From positions 1,185,501 to 1,249,500 of the forward strand of contig CP114493.1 in NCBI GenBank assembly GCA_027186245.1: a stretch of 64,000 bases of DNA, given 5' to 3'. Position 1 is the first letter of the stretch; every line of letters starts with the position of its first letter. The notes beneath the pieces were generated by a model that searched no databases, was not told the origin of the DNA, and worked only from the letters and a program-made list of their open reading frames with translations. The translations under genes and the position numbers were made by a program. The stretch is from Coriaria nepalensis. Taxonomy: Eukaryota > Streptophyta > Magnoliopsida > Cucurbitales > Coriariaceae. Below are positions 48,527 through 60,301 of this stretch, one piece after another.

Positions 48527-50440
48527 AGTAGGTGACGGCTCGAATTCACCACAAGGGGTGGTGGCGTAAGGTGGCCGGCGGTGGTGCTAGGCAGCAAAAA
48601 AGGTGGTGGGTGAAAACTATCCGATTTTGGAGGAGCAATATCTTGTGGTATACCTCACTTCTCCATACCTTTTTCTTGATTCATTTTCTAGTTTTGTTTC
48701 TTGGATTAGAAAGTGACTAGAATTTCCAATTTGATTTCACCCTTCATCAAAAGAATAACTCGTCCTAGAAGCCAAGCATAAACCAATGTTCAAAATTTTG
48801 ATTCCTAAGTTTCTCAGTTCAGACTAAACAAGATTAATATGTATATGGTTGATTATTATGAGTTAGGTGATTCAGAACTTAAAAGTTAGAACAATTAATA
48901 ATTAAAATAAAAATTGAAACATACAAATAAGTGGAATAAAATAACGAATATTAAATGGTCAGATAATAAATTTAAAGTTTATACTTAAATAAGAAAAAAC
49001 ACACACACAACACAAAATTGGAAATTAATATTACATTATTTATTTAGTTTTCGGAGCAGGTGGTGTAAGTGGAGCTGGTATGTCATTATCTTGTACGTGT
49101 GACTTATAGTGATGTTGTAAGTGGCCAGATCCCCTTTCTAGTCTTGCATCAAAATAATTTGTACACATTAAATGTTGTACAAATTATCATCTAATTCTAT
49201 TTCATTAGTCGATCCTATAAAACTCCACAAAATAGTACCAAGTTTGGTATCTTCTACGAGTTAGTCCATGCTTTATATCAGCTCAAACTTCATCTTTATG
49301 TCCATCAAATTTAATTGATAGAAATTAGGAGAGAAAAGAATAGAGAAATTAAATAGAGGTTAAGGACTAGGGAGAGATTAATTATAATTTCTAAGGTTTT
49401 GAGAGAATTAAGTATAAAGATATATAGCGAGAGAGAGAATTGTAGGAAATAAAGTGTGAAGAGGATGTATGATGAAATGAGAGTATTTATAGAAACATAA
49501 ATATTTACCGTGGGCAGACCTAATCCGTATATAATATTAGTCCAGATGAGCCTAAAATGTGTTTGGGCTTTTGCATGAGCCCATAGGCCACTAATCGTGC
49601 TCATGCTGCTACAAATGGCATCGAACAAAGGATATATCATGTGTCATGCCTGCTACGGTCCCCAAAAATGTGGGTTGTGCCATGCCCAAGAGGTGGGTTG
49701 TGGACAACCTATGAGACACAACATAATTACAACACTAGGTTACAATCCCTTTTAAAAAAAAAAAGAAAATATAGTCTGTTTTATTGATAATCTGAAGAAA
49801 TTTACACTTATTGTTATATTATTGGATCTTGACCTACAATTATAGTAGGTTAGATTTCTAGGATTCTTATCGATCTCTCTTTTTTCTCTCCTCTTCGATT
49901 TTTTTATTTTAATTTTCATAATTTTTTATTTTTAAAACTAAATTCATAATTAACTTTAAAAATACTAATTTTTGGAGATAAAAGATGTAGTTGAGAGTTA
50001 GATTAATGACGTAAAAAACTTTAATCTTAAAGTAGAGGAATACAATTACTTGACTCTAAAAAATCACTTTTTGTTATCTTCTTGATATATGAAAACAAAT
50101 TAAATATAAAATTCCTTTTGGGAAATTATATTATATAAACTTAAATCTAATCTTCTTCTTATTTAATAGATAATAATAATACGGAAAAGTATAGGACTGA
50201 AAAACAAATTTAAAAAGGGAAAAAAAGGAATAACGAACGAGTGGTATTGCAAAGGGGCCAAGCCCAGAAGATGCACTACCGCGCTCATCATAAATAAAAG
50301 CCCAAGCCCATTTAAGGCGAGGCCTCTAGACAGTACCGAACAAGAAAGATCTTTCTTTTTCAACTAATTTTCTTTCATTCTTTCTTCTTCTTATTCTTGA
50401 CAATATACAGAGAGGAAAGAATACTCTTTTTGCTCTGTTC
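48527..50440. other. Intergenic region upstream of the TPR gene
   Basis: It contains a small GGTGG-rich patch (48550-48610), an (AC)n tract near 49000, a possible BED zinc-finger remnant listed separately, and AT-rich DNA from 49750 to 50160. The leader of the TPR gene, CT-rich, begins somewhere after about 50300. No other gene recognised. Confidence 0.45.
49030..49310 (-). pseudogene. Possible BED-type zinc-finger remnant (hAT-like)
   Basis: On the minus strand, shifting between frames, one reads KLGTILWSFIGSTNEIE, LYNI-stop-C, and YFDARLERGSGHLQHHYKSH, followed by a short Pro-rich tail and a stop. The order (WSFI, Cys, then H-x(4)-H after a GSGHL block) recalls the BED finger at the N-terminus of plant hAT transposases. 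The frames do not join cleanly and one Cys is not evident, so this is a weak call. Confidence 0.3.
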
Positions 50441-53400
50441 ATGTCGGAATCACTTGAACCTCCATTGGCTGTGAAACCACAAGCTTCCGAAGTCACTCCG
50501 AGCTCCATTTATGATAGCTCGAAGCCTCTTCAACCTCCCAAGCTCGTTATCTTGGCTGACCTCAACGTCGATCCTCCTGAAACAGACGACGATGATCCTG
50601 TGGTCGCATCAGCTCCAGACCTCTCTAGGTTTTCCCCCTTTCTTCACTTTTCAATTTCTTCTGCTCTTTTTTTTTTTTTTGCTCTTTTCCCGAGTGTCAT
50701 GTAATGTATTCTGTATACCTTCTAATTCCAGTTTCTTACAGTATGTTTCGTTGCTGAGAAAAGCGTGAAAGAAGAAATTAAAGTGAAGTTTTAAAAATTT
50801 CTTACTTCTTTCATGTTAGCAAGAATTGATTTTCTCCTATTTTCATCATTTCTGCGGAAATTTTAGTGTCATGTTTGAAGAAGTAGAGTTGTTTTTCTTA
50901 AGATCCTTACATCTAAATATTAAAATTTACAAGCTGATTATAGCTCCATTTTTGGTACTGGTGAATAACTAGCATGATTTTTTATGTGGCTTAATCTGAT
51001 CTAAAAGGTTGACATGGTTTTAGGTTAGCTATTGGTGAAAGCAGTCAAGATAAAAGTATCTTAGTCTGCAGAGATTCAGATATTGTAGATGTTGAAGATA
51101 AACGTATCAACAAGTTGGGGAGATCTCGATCGAGAATTAACAAGGTAGATGCCTCTCTTGATAGTGTAGCTGATGCAGATGGTGATCATGGTCACGGGAT
51201 TCCATCATCTCGTGAGGAAAAAGTCAGCGGCCTTAAAACTGTGAGTTCCATCTTCTAGAGTTGGGTTTTTCTCTCCCCTTCTCCTTTGCATCTGTTCTGG
51301 ACTTTTCATTTGTCTAGAAAATGAGGTACTGTGTAGGAAAGATAATTTCTTCCTTCTTCTCCGCATATGAAGAAGGTCTTCGTTTGCCTTTTCTTTTCTG
51401 TACACGTCCTTACAGTTTTCTTTGCTTCTTTTGCTTTACTTTGGCTACTGATTTTTAAAGTCTTTGTTTTTTAAATGAGAAAATTTAGTCTACATGCCTC
51501 TTTATGAGACATATGTTCCGTGTGCTTGTAGGGTTTGGTTCATGTCTCGAGGAAAATGCCAAAAAATGCTCATGCTCATTTTATTCTTGGCCTAATGTAC
51601 CAGAGGTTGGGGCAGGCACAAAAGGTAGCTTCTTAAGGTTACCTATCACTTGCTTTGGTTAATGTTCATGCTTTCATATTCACTGAGCTTTTAAAGACTC
51701 TTAGGCAGTTCCGGCATATGTGAAGGCAGAGGAGATATTACTCCGTCCTGAGGCAGAGGTTGATAGGCCGGAGTTGCTCTCTTTGGTTCAGATTCACCAT
51801 GCACAGGTATAAAAAAAATCATCATGCTCTACTTCCACTTGCTTTCCATGATTTCTCAGCCAATATATATCACTTCTTTTGTCACTATGTAGTGCCTTCT
51901 ACTGGAGAGTTCAGGGGATAATAGTTCAGATAAAGAACTTGAACCTGAAGAGCTTGAGGAAATTCTTTCTAAGCTCAGAGAGTCGATGAAATCTGATATT
52001 AGTCAGTCAACTGTGTGGAATACCCTTGGTTTGATACTTCTTTCAAGTGGTCGTTGGAAGGTATTAGTTCGGACATATTTGTAGTTTTTTTTTTTCACAT
52101 CAATTCTTGAACTAATTTCAGCTCACTTTTTTCAGAGTGCAATTTCAGTTTTGTCCACCTTGTTGCCTCTTGTTCCTGACAACTATGATTGTCTAGGAAA
52201 CCTTGGAATAGCGTACCTTCAAAGGTGTGTGTGCACGATTATAATGTTTATGTTTCTTAAAAATATCCAGTAAAATTTTACCACTTTGATTGCTAAAATT
52301 TCTGAGCGATGAAGGAATTTGTGGTAGAAGTCATAAATGATATTCATTTCTAAATTCAATTCCTCTGAATATAATTTTGAACTTCGAAATTTGTTTGCAT
52401 CTGCAGTGGAAATATGGAACTATCAGCAAAATGTTTCCAAGAGTTGATTCTGAAAGATCAAAACCATCCTGCAGCCTTAATCAACTATTCTGCCCTCCTC
52501 TTGTGTAAACACGGTTCTGCTGTTGCAGGTATTTTCTTGGTAAAAAAACTTTCGACTCTTTTACGTTTCATTGAGCCCAATGATTTCAGTCGTTCTTTTT
52601 TTTTTTCTTTCTATAAATTAGTTGAATCGTTCAAATTACCACTTGTGCAGAACATACTTTATTTATAATCATAGCTGCTTACTAAATTCACAGGTGCTGG
52701 CGCTAATGCTGGCGATGCTGCTGCTGTTAGTGATATCACAGCTGTGAATGTTGCAAAGGAGTGTCTTCTTACTGCACTAAAAGCCGACCCAAAAGCAGCA
52801 CATATTTGGGCAAATCTTGCTAATGCATATTTTGTTACTAATGATCATAGAAGTTCTAGCAAATGCTGGGAGAAGGTGCACAAAACTCTTTTGTTCTGTC
52901 GTCATATATTAGCTTATTTCTCTGTTTCCTTGGTTTTCCTATTCTTCCCATAAATTATTCCATTTTAGTTATAAAGTGGAAAAGCAAATAAGTTTTCTCT
53001 TTACTCTCTACAATGATATGTCTTGTTCTATATTAACTTTGTAGTTATTTAATCAATCAGGCAGCAAAACTTGAGCCAAACTGCATGTCAGTGCGTTATG
53101 CTGTTGCTACACACAGAGTAAAGGATGCTGAAAGGGCACAAGATCCTAATGAACAGCTTTCTTGGGCCGGAAATGAGATGGCCTCAATTATAAGAGATGG
53201 AGATGCATCTAATATCGAGCTCCCTATTGCATGGGCCGGACTTGCTATGGTCCACAAAGCCCAACATGAGATTACTGCAGCTTTTGAAACTGAAAAGAAT
53301 CAGCTTATGGAAGTTGAAGAGCACGCTGTCGCCAGTTTGAAACATGTATTCTTTTTCCCTTTTGTTGTCTTACAGCTTTTTTTGAGACAGAAATGCTATT

Positions 53401-54579
53401 TTTTCCATTCAAGTAATCAGTTTCATTTAGGGGTCATGTTGCATTTATCCTACCTGAGATTTCATGAAATATCCTAGCATCCCTTTTACTTGAACCAGGT
53501 AATTAATAAGGATTGATTCTCTTAATTTGATTAATATTCACTTGATAGTTGACTGTAATCATCTCTCTATTCAACCAGGCAATATCAGAGGATCCAGATG
53601 ATGCCGTGCAGTGGCACCAGATCGGCCTCCATAGCCTTTGTACCCAACAATTCAAAACATCCCAAAGGTACCTCAAAGCTGCGGTGGCCCGTTTCAAAGA
53701 ATGCAGCTATGCATGGTCAAACCTTGGTATGTGTACATCACTAGTATATTTTCAAGGCTTTTATTTGGCAACCCATTTCAAACTCTAGCTTGGACTCCAA
53801 ACTATATAGTTTATCTCATTCTCGTCTATTTCAAACATAAAATTCCAATTTACATCATATTCTTAAGGTCAGGTCCAATTGGTACATTTTCCGGTACCCA
53901 GAGTAGAAAGGGAATTGTTCAGAGATATGGTGAAATGAGTAAATCCTAGTATCAATGTTTGGTTGGTTAGTGAATTGGCGTGGGAAATGTATAGAAAATG
54001 GTTTCCCAAGATTTGGTTGGAAAAGGAAATGGAAATGAATAATTTATAAATATAAATGTATGTTTTTGCTTAATTAAATGGGTAAAGAAAATATATATTT
54101 TCGCTTTAATTGGTTATTAAATATTATTAAAATGAACGAGAGGAGTTGCCAAGAGTTGATTCCTACAACTCTTGAGGCATTCCCAAATCTTAATCAACTA
54201 TGACTGATGACAGTTTCTTTTCACACATTTTGGCATTTTGCATATAGGTATTTCGTTGCAGCTTTCGGGAGAACCATCACAAGCCGAGCTAGCATACAAA
54301 CGAGCCTTATCATTGACGAGCGGGCAAGCACATGTAATATTTTCCAACCTTGGAAACCTATACAGGCAACAAAAACAGTATGAAAAGGCCAAGGCCATGT
54401 TCTCTAAGTCATTAGAGTTACGACCCGGTTATGCACCTGCATACAACAATCTGGGTCTTGTATTTGTTGCCGAGGGGCAATGGGAGGAAGCTAAATATTG
54501 TTTTGACAGAGCCCTCCAGGCGGACCCCATGCTGGATGTAGCTAAATCCAACATGATCAAAGCACAAGCCTTGTTTTGA
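50441..54579 (+). CDS. Tetratricopeptide-repeat protein (At5g63200-like)
   Basis: Eleven plus-strand exons in phase: 50441-50628, 51024-51240, 51532-51624, 51705-51806, 51893-52060, 52136-52224, 52407-52528, 52694-52875, 53061-53345, 53579-53726 and 54248-54579. They give 641 residues. The N-terminal 140 residues are acidic and unstructured (ILADLNVDPPETDDDDP). TPR units follow from about 145: AHAHFILGLMYQRLGQAQKA, TVWNTLGLILLSSGRWKSA, NYDCLGNLGIAYLQSGNMEL, AAHIWANLANAYFVTNDHR, and a tight C-terminal run with AHVIFSNLGNLYRQQKQYEK and YAPAYNNLGLVFVAEGQWEE. The repeats resemble those of SPINDLY/O-GlcNAc transferases, but no catalytic domain is present, so it is probably a scaffold; its partner is unknown. 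Arabidopsis keeps this gene next to the MA3 gene, as here. Intron 10 (53727-54247) is longer than its neighbours. Confidence 0.9.
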
Positions 54580-55053
54580 TCTTTGTCCTTGATGTGAATG
54601 GTAAGTATTCTTTATAATGATACATGCGTAAAAGGTCTTGCTATGAAATGGGCAAAAAAAGCAAGCTTTTTTATAAGAAAAGAATGTATGATAAGCGGAG
54701 CTGAAGCAATTTTCCAAATTTGTCGCCACTGCCAAATTATTCAAGCTTTGCTTATACTATTACAAAGAACTACATTTCCACTAATGGAAGTATTCTCTGC
54801 TAATAAGAGACATGTCTAACACCTAGATAAACTCCAGTTTGAAGATATCATATAAATCCTCTGCCGATAAGTTAACATTTGATGCCAACCGATAAAAACC
54901 GTGAATCTGCTGATAAGAACTTGAATCTGGGTTTTACACCTAAACAGATATGCTGAGTAAAAAAGATCAGAAAGTGTATGAGCAAAAAATAAATTGAAGC
55001 TCAGAACAGCTAAATGCATATATATTACCTTTTAGCTTTTGATAATAAACTCA
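54580..55053. other. Convergent 3' ends of the TPR and ABC1-kinase genes
   Basis: This 474-base gap lies between two stop codons facing each other. It should contain both 3' untranslated regions, possibly overlapping. No other signal. Confidence 0.5.
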
Positions 55054-58000
55054 TCAGCCTCGAAATAATCTTCTTATACCTCGTTGACGAACTCTCGGCT
55101 TGGATTTCTGACCTGAAAATGGTAACCAGTTGATAAACCCAAGTCCCAACTAAAAATGGCTTCAATATAAATCTGAATGCGTCAAAGGAAAACTAGGAGA
55201 TGTACGGAGCACCTTTTAATCTTCCTGCATGGTATAAAGCGCTCTCTGCAATAGGTCTCCATTGTTCTGCGCATGAGTAGTTGATCCCAAGGCCACAACT
55301 AAGTCCTCTTAAGATATGTACTGTCCGAAGTACAGAAAACAGTTCCTCTGGAAATGTCTACAATAGCCATGCACAATAAATAAACTATAATAACTATGTC
55401 TTTTTTGAAGAACCATTTATTTGGTGTGAAGAATATGTAATGGTCCCAGTCGATTGTCAAGGTGGATTGGCAAAGAAAAGGAGTGAATTGGGTGATTTAT
55501 GAATCATACCGGAATAGAAAATTTCTTTATTGAGGACTCCTCGGCAAATGGCTGCAGCATCACTACCCCAGGAGGTAATTTTGTATCAAACATTGTTTGT
55601 GCCAATTGCAAAAATTCTTGTTGTTCATTCTCACAATTTCTCAAAATATCTATACCAAGATCCCTGTAACATTTTTTTTGGGTTTTGGGGGGGGGGGGGG
55701 GGGGGGGGAGGGGGAATAATAATATGATAATACCGAGTTAGATATGAAAACAGCAGTCATACACTATGTCGTTGCCAGATTACAAGGCCGTAGTAAGAAA
55801 CAAAAAATTAGTTTCTCCCAACATTGCCATTTTGCTTGGGAATAGAGTAACAAGAAAAGGAGGAGAGGAAACATATCCTTTAGTCTAATATAATAGCCAT
55901 TCATGCATACTATTAGACTATTAGCAATGTTTAAATTCCTTTCGGCCCTCTATTCCGTATGGTTCATGAGTTCAACAGCCACAAATATGCAACCAGTCGT
56001 TCAGTTTCAGCCTAGACATGCAATTTTGTGGTCTTTGATTTGTACTTTACTTTCTCTTCCATTATGGACACGAAAAGCAATTTTATAAAAATTAACAAAA
56101 GGAGTGTACCTATAGCTTTCTGCTGCTCTTGTAGAGTCACCATCGGCCATAGCAAGAACAAGATTAGCATAACCAAGTCTCAATGCATCAGGGAGATCCT
56201 TCACTTGCCCATAGTCTAGCAAGGCAACCTAACTTGGTCATGAAAGAAGTACCCAAACTTTGCAATTTAATTTCATGAAGAAATATTAAAAATAGTAAAT
56301 CCCTCTCATGTTCACATCATATTCTCTATTTCGAAGTCGAGAGTTGGAGGGCTGAGGAGGGGGTAAGAGATATTATCAAGCTGATTTATCATATACAGTA
56401 TATAAAATACGAACATATGAAGTATTGCAAAGAAACAGAAATAAGTTACAGTCACCGACTTGCCTCTGAACCTCTACAGATGAGAATATTTCCTGGATGT
56501 GGATCTGCATGGAAGAAACCACTCTTCAGAATCATTTGTCCATATGCTAAAGTCAAACTTTTTAGAATTTTCCTGCAATTACAGAAAATCCAGCAAGGGC
56601 CTTATGCACCTCTTCTAACAGAAGATTTAACTACATTACTAATAAATTTCTGCAAGATATTGCAAGGCCAAAAAAGAGAGAGAGAAAGGAACAGGCACAG
56701 TGTTTATATAGGCATATATAAGCCAGATACGGTTCAGAAATTTATGCAAAACCAAACAGAATTCAGAGATAAAAGTGGAGTATTGATGAAAAAGAAAAAA
56801 ATAATTGGTCAGCCATCTTACATAGTCACCTATGACCTAATAAAAAGAAGTATGCCAACAGAATTTGGCAAGTATTACACAGATATTGCAGAAGTAGTCT
56901 ATAATTGGTCAGCCATCTTACATAGTCACCTATGACCTAATAAAAAGAAGTATGCCAACAGAATTTGGTAAGTATTACACAGATATTGCAGAAGTAGTCT
57001 ATAAAAGTGCTTGAAAACAAAGTAAAATTAAGTGGGAGCTTTTGATTGAGAAAATATGACCTAGTTATTATTCGCAGAAGAGTCCTAAGGCTTACTGTTT
57101 TGTTGATGCTGCAATTTTGCTAGTTGAATCTATGCCTCTCTTTCTTATCTCGTCACCAAGATTCAGAATTGGGATTCCATCCATATACTCCATCACCAAA
57201 ACCCTCCTACCCAAGCCGAAACCACTTGATTAGTGAATAATTTGTTAAAATGACACTTATGCATTCAGTAAATAATATTGCAAGGATTTGGCCAAGCAAA
57301 TGTAAGGAAACATAAAGTCACTTCCTCTAGATAACCATAAGAAACAGATTGAAACATTACATACCTAGTGACCATACCCTGCAACACTCGTGGCACCAGG
57401 ACTGGCGTTCTTTTGTTACTCTCATACAAAAAACGTCGAATTTTTTCCATAGCGTTGCTCTCCCTCACAAAGTCAAATTCGTAACCAATCTTAAATGAGA
57501 TAAACCAAACAGAAATTGATATCAAGAAGGTCATTAGGATGTAAATAATGCCAAAACATCCATAGTTTGGGAAACATAAAGGGTAATAAAGAGCTTACAG
57601 CAAGTAATGCAAAAATTTTAGAACAAGAATATTAAACGAGAACAATCTAGAGTCAGTAATCAATGTGTAAGATCTTCTCCATCTATATCTGACTCATTAA
57701 GATAAGATCCAGAAATCAAGAAAGACCCATTTGGATTTAAATAAAAGTACTCATACTACAAAATTGAACAAGATTAGTAAGAGCTTCAGCAATTTGAAGT
57801 GATCATTTACTTTTTCTTCTGGAAGGCAACATCGGAAATATATATTAAAAGGCACGAGGTCAGCAAAAATCAAGAGTACAATACAGGAACATAGAAAACA
57901 AGCAAAGCGTATGGGGGATGATCCCAGAAAACAAACCTATACTTGATCAACTTCCTCCATTAGGCACACAGTGAAAAAAATATATCTTAGTTTCGCATTG

Positions 58001-59257
58001 TTTTTCCAAATTCTTCAATGCATAATGATTAGGGATCTAATGGTGACAGAGTAACAATTCTTTTACTAGGATGATATTTACCTGTTTCTCCATTTCTTTA
58101 GTTATAGAGAACAGATCAAACTTGATATCCGTTTTCTGCATGTATAAGGCAAAAACTTGCAAGTTATGGATATCTGTCATCATGAGATCTTGGACTCCAG
58201 GATGTTGGACCTATTTTTTTAGGCCATAAGAACTCAGAAACCAGAAAAGACCAGACATTAAGAAGCAGTTAAGTTCTAAAATTTCCCTCACCTTAACAAC
58301 AACATCTTGCTTGTCACCCTTTAGTCTTGCTCGATGAACCTAATTTGAGCAAAAAGTATGTGAGAGAAATATGAGTAGTAAGGCACAGATGAACCCAACT
58401 AGACCCAGAATCAAACATTGGGTATTTAACAGCCCAGTTTACAAAAATACCTGAGCAATTGAGGCTGAACCAAGAGGATCTACATCAAACCTTTCGAATA
58501 TATCATTAACTCCTTTACCCAATTCTTTCTCAATCACCAGTTGAATGGCATCAAAAGGTGTTGCCGGTGCATGATCACAAAGTGTAACCAGCCTTTTAAC
58601 CCATGCAGCTGGAGCCAAATCCGGTTTTCCAAGAACTTGGGCAACCTAATTTGAGTTGAGCCTAAAGAAATCAATTTCCAGGAATACTAATGACCATGAA
58701 ACATCAAAAGCTTCAATTTATCCACAACACAGAGAAATTAGTGAACTATAAATCAACAGAAACGTATATGACGGAGAGAAAACTAGTCGATTAAAATGTA
58801 CATGAATCTAAGCATGGCAGCTTCCCACTGGAATTCAGTCTTGACATTAAACAAGCTTCACTCCAGAAATTACCTTGAGGAAGAAACCACCAAGATCAGA
58901 GCACATAGCATATATCTTCTCTGCAGCAACTTCATGCTGTCTCTCCCACATCATTTCCTGCTTCTTTGTGTCCTTCTCAAAACTCACTTTCAGCTGAAAC
59001 ACCTACATTAAAAAACGAATATGCTAAGGCACTTGCACTTTTACGAGAGACAGAGAAAGCGAGAGAGATCGAACCTTATATCCAGTGTAGATATCAGCCG
59101 CTCGAATCCAAAACTGAAAAGAGCGATGCAACGGTCTGAACTGAGTAAAAATCTTGTCTTGTACATCATTGAGATCGAGAGGCGGCAACATCGTAGCGAT
59201 TGTCGGCACATGTAGTATCCCTTCCGTCAACCTTTCGAAGTCGAAAGCCGAGTACAC
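55054..59257 (-). CDS. ABC1-type atypical protein kinase (At4g24810-like)
   Basis: Twelve minus-strand exons in phase: 59075-59257, 58874-59002, 58451-58645, 58292-58339, 58082-58210, 57365-57489, 57096-57206, 56464-56572, 56110-56228, 55510-55663, 55213-55357 and 55054-55112. They give 501 residues from ATG 59257, or 479 from ATG 59191 (MLPPLDLNDVQDK), the start I favour by family resemblance. ABC1/ADCK/UbiB motifs are complete: GGFFLKVAQVLGKPDLAP (the KxGQ-type loop, here KVAQ), LGSASIAQVHRARL, VVVKVQHPGVQD (ATP-site Lys), YEFDFVRESNAM, VLVMEYMDGIPI, the catalytic loop FFHADPHPGNIL, and the metal-binding LLDYGQVKDL. Relatives regulate quinone and lipid metabolism in mitochondria or plastids. 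No transit peptide is evident from either ATG. The intron after exon 8 has a GC donor. An upstream ATG overlaps the start. Confidence 0.92.
55687..55714 (+). repeat. G22-A-G5 homopolymer in a kinase intron
   Basis: A run of 22 G, then A, then five G, in the intron between kinase exons 9 and 10 (C-run in the transcript), just upstream of an exon acceptor. Such runs are prone to length error and to four-stranded folding. Confidence 0.85.
56801..57000. repeat. 100-base tandem duplication in a kinase intron
   Basis: ATAATTGGTCAGCCATCTTA at 56801 recurs at 56901, and the whole 100-base unit is repeated with one change that I can see (GGCAAGT versus GGTAAGT). It lies in the intron between kinase exons 7 and 8. 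Confidence 0.95.
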
Positions 59258-59330
59258 GATCAGTGCATATAGTAGCGATACGTTCGATGAAGTTGTTAGG
59301 GAAGATGTTTGATGAGAGAGAATCCGCCAT
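59166..59330 (-). other. Upstream ORF overlapping the kinase start (54 aa)
   Basis: The first ATG of the region, at 59330, has a favourable G at +4 and opens a 54-codon frame (start MADSLSSNIFPNNFIERIAT). It ends at a TGA at 59166-59168, in a different frame from the kinase. It covers both candidate kinase ATGs (59257 and 59191). It may be a translation-lowering uORF, or the true N-terminus if a base were missing here. Confidence 0.5.
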
Positions 59331-60301
59331 GAATGTCGATTTTGGATCTCATTTTGAGAACCAAAAACAGAATCAGAACGGAGTTGGAAAGGTTGTGTTT
59401 ATTTATTTAGATATATTAATTAATTCATAGAAGAAGACAACATTAATGAATGCGAAAATTCGGTGGAATGCATAAAAAGTATGATCCTTATCTTTCTTTT
59501 TTCCTTTTTTCGTTTTAACCCAAAATAAACTAAAAATTAAAAATATTAAAAAATTAAATATATTTTCTAAAAAAGAAAAGAAACAAAAAAAAAAGACTAA
59601 AAATCATATTACCAAAATAATAATATTTTTTTAATAATATTAATATAAATATTATTTCTATAGATCAACTCATCTATTATTTTATAAAATTATAATTTAT
59701 ATTTATAATAAATAAATATCATATATAAATTTGATATTTTCGTGATATTACTAAAAATTTTCCTAAAATTATGAATTAGAGAAACCTTTTACCAGCATAA
59801 ATTGGGTATTTTTGGCTGAATTTAGTTATTGAGATTGAAAAATCGAATTAAATAATTAAAAATAATAATAATAAATATTAATTAAAATATAGTTGCTCAC
59901 AACCCAATTTAATGAACAATACCCATACGATAGCAATTTGTGCTTCATCACTTTCCTAAAAAATACAAGAAAGTAAAGAGAAAAAGACATCACCTAACTT
60001 TCTTTCCTTATTGGGAAAAAGTAAACAAATGAATCAAGTGTTTGTTACCTTTCAACATCAAAGAGAGTAGTAGTATCACATCTACGTGATTCTATTGAGT
60101 CATCGAATCAACCACAAGGAATTTCAATCAATAGTTTGAAACGTGAATCTGATTTTGTTCAATAAAAATAAAAATGTTGAGAAATCTCAACAGATAGGAC
60201 TATCTAATCGAATTAACCGCATATTTGATAACTAAATGGTCAGTCTGAATTATGACTAGCAAAACAGAATCGCAAAATGTAAAAGAGAATAAAATTTAGA
60301 T
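59331..60301. other. Interval between the kinase promoter and the RPN7 relic
   Basis: AT-rich (59550-59900) with no recognised gene or repeat. It holds the kinase promoter on the left and the former 3' side of RPN7 on the right. Confidence 0.45.

Noticed and set aside
53727..54247. Transposon insertion in intron 10 of the TPR gene
   Set aside because: The intron is longer than its neighbours, but no terminal repeats or target duplication could be seen.
55903..56935. Plus-strand frames in the ABC1 kinase region
   Set aside because: They lie over minus-strand introns and conserved exons; the longest includes a tandem-duplicated intron piece.
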